Assembly: GCA_963727245.1 (NCBI GenBank)
Contig: CAVSFO010000018.1
Coordinates: 186,001 to 250,000, forward strand
Length of the DNA stretch: 64,000 bases
Source of the DNA: JBKQVT01 sp963727245
GTDB taxonomy: Bacteria > Planctomycetota > Planctomycetia > Pirellulales > Thermoguttaceae
Direction of reading: 5' to 3'
In this document: positions 44,665 through 53,432 of the stretch, piece after piece
Layout of the letters: the number at the start of each line of letters is the position of its first letter
Position numbering within the stretch: the stretch's first letter is position 1
Position numbers and translations under genes: made by a program
Notes under the pieces: model-generated
The model's database searches: none
The model's input: the letters and a program-made list of their open reading frames with translations, nothing else
What the model was told of the DNA's origin: nothing

Positions 44665-45162
44665 ATGAGTTCCGACGACAGCGCGGGCACGAACGTCGAG
44701 ACGCTGCGGGGCCGCAATTACCCGGCGATCCGGCAGTTCACCGTGTTCCTGGAAAATCGGGTCGGGCAATTGCTGGAGGTCGTCCGCCGTTTCGAGGGCA
44801 GCAAGGTCCGGATCGTGGCCCTCTCGATCGCCGATTCGGCCGAGTGCGCCTTCGTCCGCTTCCTGCTCAGCCACCCGGAGGAAGGCCGCGAGATCCTGGA
44901 GCGGGCCGGCCTGGCCATCATCGAGACCGACCTGATCGGCGTGGACCTGCCCGAGGGACCCCAAGCCTTGTTGCAAATCTGCACCGCCCTGCTGCAAGCC
45001 GAAGTGAACATCATCCAGGCCTACCCCCTGCTGGTTCGCCCCCGCGGCCGCGCCGCCGTCGCCCTGATGGTCGATAACATCGAGATGGGACTGGAGACGC
45101 TGGCCGCCAAGGGCTTCAACATGATCACCGAGGCCGATCTCCAGGCCGAGAACAGCGAGTGA
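44665..45162 (+). CDS. Tandem ACT-domain protein
   Basis: A protein of 165 aa (ATG 44665, GAGGGGGG upstream) with two ACT domains: QFTVFLENRVGQLLEVVRRF and, after DLIGVDLPEGPQALLQICTA, a second LLQAEVNIIQAYPLLVRP. Such stand-alone ACT proteins usually bind an amino acid or nucleotide ligand and regulate an enzyme; the ligand is not predictable here. Confidence 0.75.
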   Translation: MSSDDSAGTNVETLRGRNYPAIRQFTVFLENRVGQLLEVVRRFEGSKVRIVALSIADSAECAFVRFLLSHPEEGREILERAGLAIIETDLIGVDLPEGPQALLQICTALLQAEVNIIQAYPLLVRPRGRAAVALMVDNIEMGLETLAAKGFNMITEADLQAENSE

Positions 45163-45250
45163 CCAGGGGCCAGTGGCCAGTGGCCGGGGGCCAGGGGCCG
45201 GGGGCCGGGGGCCAGGGGCCAGGGGCCAGGGACTGGGAATCAGGGGCGAG
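45163..45250. repeat. GGGGCCAGGGGCC tandem tract (family H)
   Basis: About 80 nt of GGCCAGTGGCCGGGGGCC-type text lie between two convergent genes. The same text occurs at 17221-17270 and, inverted, at 63899-63930. Confidence 0.7.
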
Positions 45251-45252
45251 CC

Positions 45253-46096
45253 CTACTTGTCCGAGAAGAGGGTGGGCAGGTTCTTCGATGTCCCGCAGCA
45301 CCACCTGCACCACCGCGTCCCACCGCACCACCGTCAGCGTCCAGTTGTCGTCCTCGGCCTTCGCGCCGAAGACGCCGTGCGTGCCGCGGGAGAGTCCCTT
45401 GACAAAGTAGTCCGGCGTGAGCGTGTCGCCGCCCTCCAGGCGGAGTTCGACCTTGGATTGCTCGCCCTTGGCGGCCCAAAGCTGGATGATGAGCTGAGCC
45501 AACGGATGCCCCGGTGCGGCCGGCGGGTGTGTGGACGGAGGCCCTCCCAGGACGATCTTTGAACTCGCGGCGGCGCGCCCTCCGGCCGCCACGTCGGCCT
45601 GGGGCGGCATCTCGACCGGGCTGGACGCTGGCGGGCCGGCCGGTCCGGCTGCCGCGGCCCGGGCAAGTTTCGCGGCCTTGCTCCCCGTCTCCTCGCCGCC
45701 GACGGGGGCCTGAACGCTGTTGGGCCCCTTCGCCGCCCCCTCCTGCGTTTCGTCGACGATGGGAATGCGAAACCGCGAGCCGCATTCCGGGCAGGCGCCC
45801 GGCCGCCCCTGCAAGCTGGCCGGCCCGTGCAGGTGGTGCCCGTTGGGGCAAAGGAATTCGATCTGCGGCTCCTTTTGCGGCGGCCGCGGTTGAGAATCCG
45901 ACAAGCCGCCGGGGTTCGACGTGATCAACTCCGCAGGGCCACCGTCGGCATCCGCCGGGCTCGACTCGTCCAGCTCGGCCTCCTCCACGCTGGGAACGCG
46001 GAACTTGACGCCGCAGCGCGGGCATTTGGCCACCTGCCCCGCCTGGTCTGCTGGACAACGAATTCGATGCCCGTTCGGGCAGAGAAAATCGATCAC
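45253..46096 (-). CDS. Double zinc-ribbon protein with C-terminal conserved domain (frameshifted)
   Basis: Two CPNGH...CPxCG zinc ribbons lie at residues 6-35 and 80-112 (FLCPNGHRIRCPADQAG, FLCPNGHHLHGPASLQG), joined by acidic linkers. An Ala/Pro-rich linker leads to a soluble domain (LIIQLWAAKGEQSKVELRLE, GGDTLTPDYFVKGLSRGTHG). As written the frame runs into the repeat tract. Removing one base near 45283 gives the ending EELPTLFSDK and TAG at 45255-45253. Function unknown; the ribbons suggest protein or nucleic-acid binding. Confidence 0.6.
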
Positions 46097-46380
46097 GGTC
46101 GTACCCGCTTTGCCAAGGCTGACGCGGGCGTCCCGCCCGCGGCGGAAGGCGCGGTCAACACCGCCACCGGAGGAAAACGCAGAATCATCCCACGCACCAC
46201 CCGCGTCCCTGTTCTAGATCGTACCTTACGCTTGCCCGAGGAACAATCACTATTTCCTTTGCGCCCCGCCACAAGATGGGGCCGAGGCCGGCCCCGCCGC
46301 CGGAAATCCTTGACATCAGGCCCCGATATGCGAAACTGGTAACGAAATAGAGAAGATGGTCCCCTCGCCAGAGTTACCCG
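46097..46380. other. Divergent intergenic region
   Basis: 284 nt between two zinc-ribbon genes transcribed apart. A TTGACA at 46310-46315 is oriented toward the right-hand gene, but no good -10 box follows at the right distance. No repeat recognised. Confidence 0.3.
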
Positions 46381-47079
46381 ATGCCGATAGCCGTTGTTTG
46401 TCCCAAGTGTCGCAAGAGTTTCCGCGTCAGCGAGAAGTCTGCCGGCAAATCGGGTCCCTGCCCGAACTGCAAGGCCACCATCCATGTGCCTGCCGCCGCG
46501 CCGGAGGTGAAGATTCACACCCCCGAGGCGTTTGCCGGCGGGGGCAAGACCGTCACCGGGAAACTTGCGACCAAACCGATCGCCCGCACCGAGATCAAAA
46601 TTCAACCCCTGACGGCGACCATCATCGCCGCGGTGGCCGTGTGCATCGTGGTGCTGGCCGCGGCGGGAAGAGCGTGGGATCTTAAGGCCGACACCCTGAC
46701 TAGCTACCTTATCGCCGCCGCGGGCCTGCTGCTGGTCTCGCCGGCGCTGGTTTTGGCCGCGTACAGCTTCCTCCGCGACGACGAGTTGGAGCCCTATCGC
46801 GGCCAGGTCCTCTACCTGCGTGTCGGACTCTGTGCGCTGGGCTACGCGGTCCTCTGGGCGGCGTTCAGCTTCGTGGCCGATGCCTGGTCGCCGCTGGAGT
46901 TGTGGAATTGGGTCGTGCTGGCGCCGCCGTTTTTGATCGTCGGCGCCCTGATCGCCCTGGGGTCGTTGGATTTGGATTTCGGCAACGGTTTCTTCCACTA
47001 CGCCTTTTACGTGGTGGTCACCATCTTGCTCCGCGGCATCGCCGGCATGGGCTGGATTTGGGACCTAAGTAAAGGATGA
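46381..47079 (+). CDS. Zinc-ribbon multipass membrane protein
   Basis: A protein of 232 aa. One N-terminal zinc ribbon (VVCPKCRKSFRVSEKSAGKS then PCPNCKATIHVP), a linker, and about five TM helices from residue 78 on (TATIIAAVAVCIVVLAAAG etc.). A Yip1-like membrane layout is possible. Unknown function, but architecture parallels the protein at 1599-2462. Confidence 0.6.
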   Translation: MPIAVVCPKCRKSFRVSEKSAGKSGPCPNCKATIHVPAAAPEVKIHTPEAFAGGGKTVTGKLATKPIARTEIKIQPLTATIIAAVAVCIVVLAAAGRAWDLKADTLTSYLIAAAGLLLVSPALVLAAYSFLRDDELEPYRGQVLYLRVGLCALGYAVLWAAFSFVADAWSPLELWNWVVLAPPFLIVGALIALGSLDLDFGNGFFHYAFYVVVTILLRGIAGMGWIWDLSKG

Positions 47080-47084
47080 AAAAG

Positions 47085-47265
47085 AAGGGGGAAGGCGGAG
47101 GGCGGAAGGCGGAAGGAAGAAGAATGAAGAATAATGAATGGACGATAACGAGTGAAGGCCGAAGGACGACCGGAGGGCCCCGCCTTGTCCTCCTTCCACC
47201 TTCCGCCTTCCCCCTTCCCCCTTCCCCCTTTCCAACTTCCGCCTTCCGCCCTCCGCCTTCCCCCT
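47085..47265. repeat. Purine tract and mirrored pyrimidine tract (family I)
   Basis: GGCGGAGGGCGGAAGGCGGA text (47085-47125) is mirrored by CCTTCCGCCTTCCCCCTTCC text (47185-47265) directly before the HD gene start codon. The two could pair into a long hairpin or form triplex-prone DNA. Confidence 0.6.
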
Positions 47266-47266
47266 T

Positions 47267-48598
47267 ATGAAGAGCATCCTCGACATTCCTGAAGTGGCGG
47301 CCTTGGATGCGCGGCGGGCGATGGTCCGCATTCCGCCCGAGCTGGACGTGCCGTTGACGCCGCGGGTGCGGCAGATCATCGACACCGCGGATTTCCGCCG
47401 CTTGGCGCGGATCGGCCAGTTGGGCCTGGTCTCGCTGGTCTATCCGGCGGCCCTGCACACCCGCTTCGAGCACAGCCTGGGCGTCTACCGCCTGGCCCTG
47501 CTGTACCTGAAACAGCTTGCCCACCAGGAGCGATTCGCGGCGGCGGTCCGCCCGGAGGCGGCCGAGGTCTTCGTGGCCGCCGCGCTGCTGCACGACCTGG
47601 GACATTGGCCCTTTTGCCACCCCATCGAGGACATCGACCTGCCCGGCGTTCCCAGCCACGAGCTGTTTGCCAACAGCTACTTGCTGGAAGGCGAAGTGGG
47701 CGACGTGCTGCGGCACGATTGGGGCATCAATCCCCGCAACGTCGTCGCCCTGCTGAGCGAAAAGCCCCGCGACGCCACCACGCGCATCCTGGCCGGCATG
47801 CTCTCCGGGCCGATCGATATCGACAAGGTCGATTATCTCTACCGCGACAGCCTGCACGCCGGCGTCCCCTACGGCCGCCATTTCGACCAGCAGCGGCTGC
47901 TGGGCAGCTTGTGCCTGAACCAGGCCGGCGACGGCCTGGCCGTCACCGACAAGGGGAAGACGGCCGCCGAGCTGATGGTCTTCGCCCGCTACGTCATGTT
48001 CAGCGAGGTCTACTGGCATCATGGCGTGCGGTCGGCCACGGCCATGTTGCAGCGCGCCTTCTACCTCCTGCACGGCGCGCTGGACGTGGACGCCCTCTTC
48101 CGCATGACCCAGCAGGAGTTCACCGACGAGTTGGAGCGGGCGGCCGGCGGCGGCCCGGCGGGGGAAATGCTGCGGGGCCTGTTCGGCCCCTCGCGGCGGC
48201 TCTACAAGCGGCTCTTCGAGTGCAGCTTCATCCAGGACCGCGACCTCTACCAGCGGCTGGCGCGGCGGCCTTATCCCTGGCTGGCGGCCTGCGCCGAGCA
48301 GTTTGCCGCCTTGGCCAGCACGGCGCTGGGACGTGTGCTGGCCCCGCACGAGATCCTCTTCGACGCTCCGCCCCCGGCGCGCGAAGTGCAGTTCGACCTG
48401 GAGATCTATTTTCCCAAGGAGGACCGATATCGCCGCCTGGGCGAGGTCTCGCCGGTCGTCCGCACGCTGGCCACCGAGCAGTTCGACGACTACGTGAAGC
48501 GCATGCGCCTCTTTGCCCATCCCCGCGTGGTGGGCGACCTGCGCACCGCGAAGAACCTGCCCGAGTTGCTCGACGGGGCCATCCGAAGGACGGAATAG
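47267..48598 (+). CDS. HD-domain phosphohydrolase (dGTPase/SAMHD1-like)
   Basis: A protein of 443 aa. The metal-binding set is present: His69 in TRFEHSLGVY, His109-Asp110 in LLHDLGHWPFCHPIE, and Asp in IDIDKVDYLYRDS. The layout matches the dNTP triphosphohydrolase-like HD proteins (YfbR/SAMHD1 group), so a nucleotide substrate is likely but not proven. The reading frame is intact. Pyrimidine repeats abut the start codon and a family N palindrome follows the stop. Confidence 0.85.
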   Translation: MKSILDIPEVAALDARRAMVRIPPELDVPLTPRVRQIIDTADFRRLARIGQLGLVSLVYPAALHTRFEHSLGVYRLALLYLKQLAHQERFAAAVRPEAAEVFVAAALLHDLGHWPFCHPIEDIDLPGVPSHELFANSYLLEGEVGDVLRHDWGINPRNVVALLSEKPRDATTRILAGMLSGPIDIDKVDYLYRDSLHAGVPYGRHFDQQRLLGSLCLNQAGDGLAVTDKGKTAAELMVFARYVMFSEVYWHHGVRSATAMLQRAFYLLHGALDVDALFRMTQQEFTDELERAAGGGPAGEMLRGLFGPSRRLYKRLFECSFIQDRDLYQRLARRPYPWLAACAEQFAALASTALGRVLAPHEILFDAPPPAREVQFDLEIYFPKEDRYRRLGEVSPVVRTLATEQFDDYVKRMRLFAHPRVVGDLRTAKNLPELLDGAIRRTE

Positions 48599-48616
48599 CG
48601 GCGGCTCATCCATCGC

Positions 48617-48640
48617 GTGCCACGGCTGTGCCAGCCGTGC
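48617..48640. repeat. Family N palindrome between convergent genes
   Basis: Identical to 1300-1323 (CACGGCT/AGCCGTG stem). It lies between the ends of the HD gene and hicB, where it could act as a bidirectional terminator. Confidence 0.6.
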
Positions 48641-48657
48641 AAATCGACGGCGACGCG

Positions 48658-49068
48658 CTATTTTCGCTTCGTGGCAGTCTTCTGCCGCCGCTTGGCCCTG
48701 GCAGCAGGACGAGACCGCCCTGCCCGCGTCGTTGCCGGAGTGGACTGTTCCACCTCGTCTTCCAATCGCGAGGCGACCCAGGTGTTGATGCTTTGCCCCG
48801 CCTTGGCCGCCAGTTCGTAGACCTTTCGATGCAGGTCGTGGGAGATACGCAGTACGAAGCGGCCGGAAAGCGGCTTGTCGGGCGATTGGCCGCGCTGGCG
48901 GCAGAAGTCCAGGTAATCGTCCACCGAATCGCGCAGTGCCTTGCGAAGCTCGGCGACCGACTTTCCCTGAAAGGTGACCACGTCGCGGATGCCGACAACT
49001 TCGCCGTGGAAGAGGTCGTTTTCGGCGTCGAAGGTGACATTTCCGAAATAGCCCTTGTAGTGCATCAT
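48658..49068 (-). CDS. hicB: HicB-family antitoxin
   Basis: A protein of 136 aa from ATG 49068, overlapping the hicA stop (ATGA). An N-terminal HicB RNase-H-like domain (KGYFGNVTFDAENDLFHGEV, DYLDFCRQRGQSPDKPLSGR) is followed by a C-terminal ribbon-helix-helix (RFVLRISHDLHRKVYELAAK, INTWVASRLEDEV) and a basic tail. Expected to bind HicA and to repress the hicA promoter through the dyad at 49324-49346. Confidence 0.85.
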   Translation of the reverse strand: MMHYKGYFGNVTFDAENDLFHGEVVGIRDVVTFQGKSVAELRKALRDSVDDYLDFCRQRGQSPDKPLSGRFVLRISHDLHRKVYELAAKAGQSINTWVASRLEDEVEQSTPATTRAGRSRPAARAKRRQKTATKRK

Positions 49069-49316
49069 GGCGTCACACCTGCTTCTGTAAGAAACCGCCG
49101 CAGCGATTCCACGCTGCCTTTGTCTGTTTCCTTTCGAGGATGCGGGCGATGAAACACCGCGCGCACGTTGTTCAAGGCGATCCGCACGCGCGACCCCCGT
49201 CCCTGGCTCAGTTCCGCCCCATGGGCCCTCAGCATCGACTCGATATCCGACCAAAGGATATTGGAGCGTGTCGGCGTCGCAAAGACGGCGGCGAGGACCC
49301 GTTGATGCTTCCCCAT
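49065..49316 (-). CDS. hicA: HicA-family mRNA interferase toxin
   Basis: 83 aa if started at ATG 49316. It matches the HicA subgroup with SNILWSDIESMLRAHGAEL, GRGSRVRIALNNVRAVFH and RPHPRKETDKGSVESLRRFL. Consensus promoter elements end 7 nt before this ATG, so translation from a leaderless or nearly leaderless transcript is likely. There is no stop between this frame and the ribbon-helix-helix sequence upstream. Confidence 0.8.
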   Translation of the reverse strand: MGKHQRVLAAVFATPTRSNILWSDIESMLRAHGAELSQGRGSRVRIALNNVRAVFHRPHPRKETDKGSVESLRRFLTEAGVTP

Positions 49317-49628
49317 CTGAATTATAGTATCACTTTCTGATACTATTGTCAAGGGGAGCGAGAGGGCCGGGCCCCGCGGCAGCATGCCCGTCTCTTCATC
49401 CTCCAAAGACGCGGCCAGGGCCAACGCCTTGTCGATGGGCGCCTTTGGCTCGCCCATGTGGAACGCCTTCTCCCGGTAGGGGCGGGACGCCTTTTTCCCC
49501 CGGGGCAGGGCGGCCAGCCCGCAGCGCAAGATGCGGTCAATCAGTTTCGCCAGAGAGATTTCCTCGCGATGGGCCTGCTCTCTGAGCCGCCGAAGAAGGT
49601 CATCGTCGATCCGCACCGTCGTTCTCAT
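49317..49628 (-). CDS. Ribbon-helix-helix (CopG/VapB-like) antitoxin frame, in frame with hicA
   Basis: Starts at ATG 49628. Residues 1-41 are a clear RHH DNA-binding domain (MRTTVRIDDDLLRRLREQAH, SLAKLIDRILRCGL) followed by KAFHMGEPKAPIDKALALAA and SLEDEE, the usual toxin-binding tail of VapB antitoxins. After that, where a stop is expected, the frame continues about 25 codons into hicA. No VapC toxin is nearby. It is either an orphan antitoxin with a lost stop, or a genuine RHH-HicA fusion made from the upstream promoter. Confidence 0.55.
49324..49352 (-). promoter_or_regulatory. hicA promoter with overlapping dyad operator
   Basis: On the minus strand: TTGACA (49352-49347), 17-nt spacer, TACTAT (49329-49324), with TATAAT overlapping 3 nt downstream. 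The spacer and -10 contain a perfect 9-bp dyad ATAGTATCA-CTTTC-TGATACTAT (49324-49346), the probable HicB operator. ATG begins 7 nt after the -10. Confidence 0.65.
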
Positions 49629-49634
49629 AATGGC

Positions 49635-49662
49635 ATCATATAATCGTCCGGAATGATGTCAA
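49635..49662 (-). promoter_or_regulatory. Leaderless-type promoter of the RHH frame
   Basis: TTGACA (49662-49657), 16-nt spacer, TATGAT (49640-49635), then only 6 nt (GCCATT) before ATG 49628. The predicted transcription start falls on or next to the start codon. Confidence 0.55.
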
Positions 49663-49685
49663 GATGTGACGCCGAATCGCTCGCC

Positions 49686-49826
49686 TTCCTCCCCCCTTCC
49701 GCCCTCCGCCTTCCGCCTTCCTTCAGTGGCGTCGTGGTGCTACCGGGGTATCCGGGGGCTCACGCCCCCGGCTCGGCTCGTTTGTTTCTCCTTCCCCCTT
49801 CCGCCTTCCGCCCTCCGCCTTTCCCC
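49686..49826. repeat. Pyrimidine tracts flanking a family A variant hairpin
   Basis: CTTCCGCCCTCCGCCTTCCG tracts at 49686-49726 and 49789-49826 flank CCGGGGGCTCACGCCCCCGG (49752-49771), an inverted variant of the GTGA-loop hairpin. Confidence 0.65.
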
Positions 49827-50650
49827 CTACGTTCCCCAATCGCGGGCGTAGCGGAAGTCGCGGTCCATGGTGCGGTGCGAGAGCTTGGCGATCACCGGCA
49901 TGCGGCGCTTGTAGTGGTTCCGCCGGATCAACAGCGTCACCCGATCGACGAATTCCGCCGCGAAACCGCCTTGCAGCAATTCGCCCCGCCGCCAACGGCG
50001 ATCGACCAACAAGACCAGCAGCCGATCGACCTCGGCGTAGCTGAACCCCAACTCGCCCTCGTCGGTCTGGCCCACCCAGAGGTCGCCGGTGGGCGGCTTG
50101 GCCAGGATCGGCGCCGGCACGCCGAGATGGGCGGCCAACTGGTAGAGCTGCGTCTTGTAGAGATCGCCCACCGGGTTGATCGCCGAAGCCATGTCGCCGA
50201 ACTGGGTGCCGTAGCCCAGCAGCAGCTCGCTCTTGTTGCTGGTGCCGGCGACCAGGGCCTCGAAGGCGGCGCTTTGATCGTACAGCACCGTCATCCGCTC
50301 GCGGGCGCACTTGTTGGCCAGCCGCAACTGCCCGGCGGCGGGAAATCGCCCGAAATAGGCGTCGATCTGCGCCGTGATGGCAACCTCGATGGTGCGGACG
50401 CCCAGTTGTTGGACGACGGCCTGGCTGTCGCGGCGGGTCTCCTCGCTGGAAGTCTTGTAGGGCATGGTGACGGCCAGCACGTTTTCCGGGCCCAGCGCCG
50501 GGCGGCCAGGGTCGTGACCACGCTGGAGTCGATGCCGCCGGACAGGCCGACCACGGCGCGGCTGAATCCCGCGCGGCGGATCTCGCTGCGGATAAAGCGG
50601 GTCAGGATCGCCGCGACCAGCTCCGCGTTGATCGCCAGTTCGGCTTTCCA
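49827..50650 (-). CDS. nadE: NAD+ synthetase, synthetase domain (frameshifted)
   Basis: Makes NAD+ from deamido-NAD+, ATP and ammonia. PP-loop AVVGLSGGIDSSVVTTLA, then TMPYKTSSEETRRDSQAVVQ, AGTSNKSELLLGYGTQFGD and PVGDLYKTQLYQLAAHLG. A missing base near 50500 splits the protein between TTLAAR and ALGPENVLAV. The N-terminus (LWKAELAINAELVAAILTRF) has no in-frame ATG, GTG or TTG. Removing one base near 50640 would join it to the ATG at 50657 overlapping the upstream amidase stop. About 275 aa, the synthetase half only; it probably uses ammonia from the adjacent amidase. Confidence 0.85.
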
Positions 50651-50655
50651 CAGGC

Positions 50656-51538
50656 TCAGGATTCATAGCGTCGCCGTTTGATGCGCTGGAGTTCTTCGAT
50701 CGTCAGCAGCAGGCGCTCGTCGCGGGCCAGGGGCGTGACCAACCGCTGGCGGCGGAGTTCGGCCGTGTCGAACGCCGCCACACTGAGGGCCTCGTCGAGC
50801 ATGGGGGCCTGGGCCAGCACGCGGCCGTCGGGCCCGACGGCCATGCTGCCGCCCCAGAAACACAGCCCGTCCTCGAAGCCCACCCGGTTGACGAACACCA
50901 CCACGGCCCCCATCAGTTGCGCGAACGATTTGGCCAGGTGCTCGTAGGTCTCGGCGGTGTGGATCTTGGGTCCCTGGACGCCGCGGGCCGGCGAGTTCGA
51001 CGGGCAAATGAGCAGATCGACCTCTTCGGCCTGCATGATGGCGGCCGCCGAGAGGTGCCAGAAGTCCTCGCAAACGAGGATGCCCGCCCGGCCGAACCGC
51101 GCCGTCTCGAAGGCCTCGAAACGCTCGCCGGCGGCGAAGTACGCGCTGCTCGTCGAACAGTCCGTAGGTGGGCAGGTAGACCTTGCGATGGAGGTGGACG
51201 ATCCGCCCGCCCTCGGCATAGAAGGCCGTGTTGAAGAAGCGGTGCCGGGGCGATTCCTCGACGAAACCGGCCACCACGGCCATCTTGCCCGCCGCCTCCA
51301 GCAGTTGCCTGATCTGCGGCGCGTCGGGCTCCAGGGCCACGTCGGGCACCATGTCGCGGACGAAGTAGCCGGTCAGCGACAGCTCGGGAAAGACGATCAG
51401 ATCGGCCTGTTGCCGGGCGGCGGCGGCGATCTGCTCCAGGTGCAGGGCCAGGTTGCGGTCCCGATCGCCCAGCACCGGCGGGATCTCCGCCAGGGCCACG
51501 CGGAGCACGGCCGGCGGCTGGCTGCTGGAACGTTCCAT
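50656..51538 (-). CDS. Nitrilase-superfamily amidase, probable NAD synthetase glutaminase partner (frameshifted)
   Basis: A carbon-nitrogen hydrolase with the Glu-Lys-Cys triad: IVFPELSLTGYFVRDM (Glu), VHLHRKVYLPTYGLFDE (Lys), and ILVCEDFWHLSAA (Cys). These motifs match the glutaminase domain of glutamine-dependent NAD synthetase. An extra base near 51148 breaks the frame after GLFDEQ; it resumes YFAAGERFEAFETARFGRAG. Ends at TGA 50658-50656, overlapping the presumed start of nadE. In many bacteria both domains are one protein; here they appear as two adjacent genes, unless the stop is itself an error. Confidence 0.8.
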
Positions 51539-51651
51539 GGGTTGTGGGCCTTCGAAAATAAAACGACGGGGGATTGGGGATCCGTGCGAAACCGCAAGCG
51601 AGCCGCGCGGCCGCCTCGGCCGGCCCCCTAAATCCCCAAATCCCTAAATCC

Positions 51652-53418
51652 CTACTCCCTAACCTTGATTCCTAACTCGTCCAACTGGCGGGCGTCGACC
51701 GCGCCGGGGGCGCCGGTCATCAGGTCGGTCGCCCGCTGGGTCTTCGGAAACGCGATGCAATCGCGGATGCTGTCCAGGCCGCCCAGGAGCATCACCAGGC
51801 GGTCGATGCCCAGGGCGATGCCGCCGTGCGGCGGGGCGCCGTATTGCAGGGCGTCCAACAGGAACCCGAATCGCTCGCGGGCCGCCGTCTCGTCGATCCC
51901 CAACAGACCGAACACCTGTTGCTGCAACTGCTGGTCGTGAATACGGATCGTGCCGCCGCCGGCCTCCACGCCGTTGATGACCAGGTCATAGGCCTCGCAC
52001 CGGCACCTGCCCGGATCGGCGGCCAGGAACTCGCGATCCTGCGGCCGGGGCGCGGTGAAGGGGTGGTGCATGGCCGTCCAAACCTTCTCTTGCTCATCGT
52101 AGGCGAACATGGGAAATTCGACCACCCAGGAAAAGTGCGGCACCCCCGGATCGTAGAGTTTCAGCTCGGCCCCCAGCCGCTTCCGCAGCGCGTACAGGGC
52201 CTTGCAGGTCACCTCGAAGCGATCGGCGACGAACAACAGCAGGTCGCCCGGGGCAGCCTCCAGCCGCTGCCCGATTTTGCTCAACAGGTCCTGCTGGAAA
52301 TTCTTGGCGGTGGGAGAGGCCAGCTTGCCCCCTTCCTCGACCTTGAACCACACCAGGCCCTTGGCGCCGAAGTCCTCGACGATATAGGCGGTCAGCTCGT
52401 CGATGCCCTTGCGGGAGTAGCGGTCGGCCGCCCCCTTGGCGTTGATGCCGCGGACGCGGTTGCCCGCCGCCGCCGCCTCGCGGAAGACGCGAAACTCCGC
52501 CTCCTTGGCCAGGTCGGTGACGTCGATCAGTTCCATGCCGAAGCGCAAATCGGGGGCGTCGTGACCGAATCGCCCCATGGCCTCGTCGTAGCACATGCGC
52601 GGCAGCGGCAGCTTCAACTCCAGCCCCAGGAACTCCTTGGCCAGCCGCGCCGCCAGGCCGTCGATCACGCCCATGATGTCGTCGGCGTTGATAAACGACA
52701 TTTCCACGTCCAACTGCGTGAACTCGGGCTGCCGATCCGCCCGCAGGTCTTCGTCGCGGAAGCAGCGGGCGACCTGCACGTAGCGGTCGTAGCCGGCGAC
52801 CATGAGGATTTGCTTGTAGAGCTGCGGCGATTGCGGCAAGGCGAAAAACATGCCGTGCTGAACGCGGCTGGGGACCAGGTAGTCGCGGGCGCCCTCGGGC
52901 GTGCTGCGGCCCAGCATCGGCGTCTCCACGTCGATGAACCCCAGGGCATCGAAATAGTCGCGCATCAACTTGATCATGCGATGCCGCAACAGCAGCGTCC
53001 GCTGCATCTCCGGCCGCCGCAGGTCGATGTAGCGGTACTTCAGCCGCAAGTCCTCGCCGGGCAACTCCTTGCTGGTCGGCTGGAACGGCGGCGTCAGGCT
53101 GCGGTTGAGAATTTCCACCTGCTTGACGCGGACCTCGATCTCGCCGGTCGGCAGTTTCGGGTTGACCGTCCCTTCCGGCCGCGCCGCCACCAGCCCGCTG
53201 GCCCGCACCACGAATTCCGGCCGCAGCGAGCGGGCCAGTTGCAGCAGCTCGTCGCCGCTCTCGGGGGCAAAAACCGCCTGCGTCTTGCCATAGCGGTCCC
53301 GAAGATCGATAAACAGCACGCCGCTATGGTCGCGATACGTGTCTACCCAGCCGCACAGCGTCACCTGCCGGCCCACGTCCTGTCGGCGGAGTTCTCCGCA
53401 CGTATGAGTCCGCAACAA
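51652..53418 (-). CDS. aspS: Aspartyl-tRNA synthetase
   Basis: Class II synthetase charging tRNA-Asp. 588 aa, intact, normal bacterial length. An N-terminal OB anticodon-binding domain (LCGWVDTYRDHSGVLFIDLR) is followed by motif 1 region (RHRMIKLMRDYFDALGFIDV), motif 2 (CFRDEDLRADRQPEFTQLD), the bacterial-type GAD insertion, and motif 3 (GIALGIDRLVMLLGG). Starts at ATG 53418 just beside a large inverted repeat. Downstream, an 'aaatccccaaatccctaaat' tract separates it from the amidase. Confidence 0.95.
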   Translation of the reverse strand: MLRTHTCGELRRQDVGRQVTLCGWVDTYRDHSGVLFIDLRDRYGKTQAVFAPESGDELLQLARSLRPEFVVRASGLVAARPEGTVNPKLPTGEIEVRVKQVEILNRSLTPPFQPTSKELPGEDLRLKYRYIDLRRPEMQRTLLLRHRMIKLMRDYFDALGFIDVETPMLGRSTPEGARDYLVPSRVQHGMFFALPQSPQLYKQILMVAGYDRYVQVARCFRDEDLRADRQPEFTQLDVEMSFINADDIMGVIDGLAARLAKEFLGLELKLPLPRMCYDEAMGRFGHDAPDLRFGMELIDVTDLAKEAEFRVFREAAAAGNRVRGINAKGAADRYSRKGIDELTAYIVEDFGAKGLVWFKVEEGGKLASPTAKNFQQDLLSKIGQRLEAAPGDLLLFVADRFEVTCKALYALRKRLGAELKLYDPGVPHFSWVVEFPMFAYDEQEKVWTAMHHPFTAPRPQDREFLAADPGRCRCEAYDLVINGVEAGGGTIRIHDQQLQQQVFGLLGIDETAARERFGFLLDALQYGAPPHGGIALGIDRLVMLLGGLDSIRDCIAFPKTQRATDLMTGAPGAVDARQLDELGIKVRE

Positions 53419-53432
53419 TGCCAGCTCCCTTG

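Noticed and set aside
49317..49628. Complete VapBC system
   Set aside because: The VapB-like RHH frame is present but no PIN-domain VapC follows; HicA and HicB follow instead.
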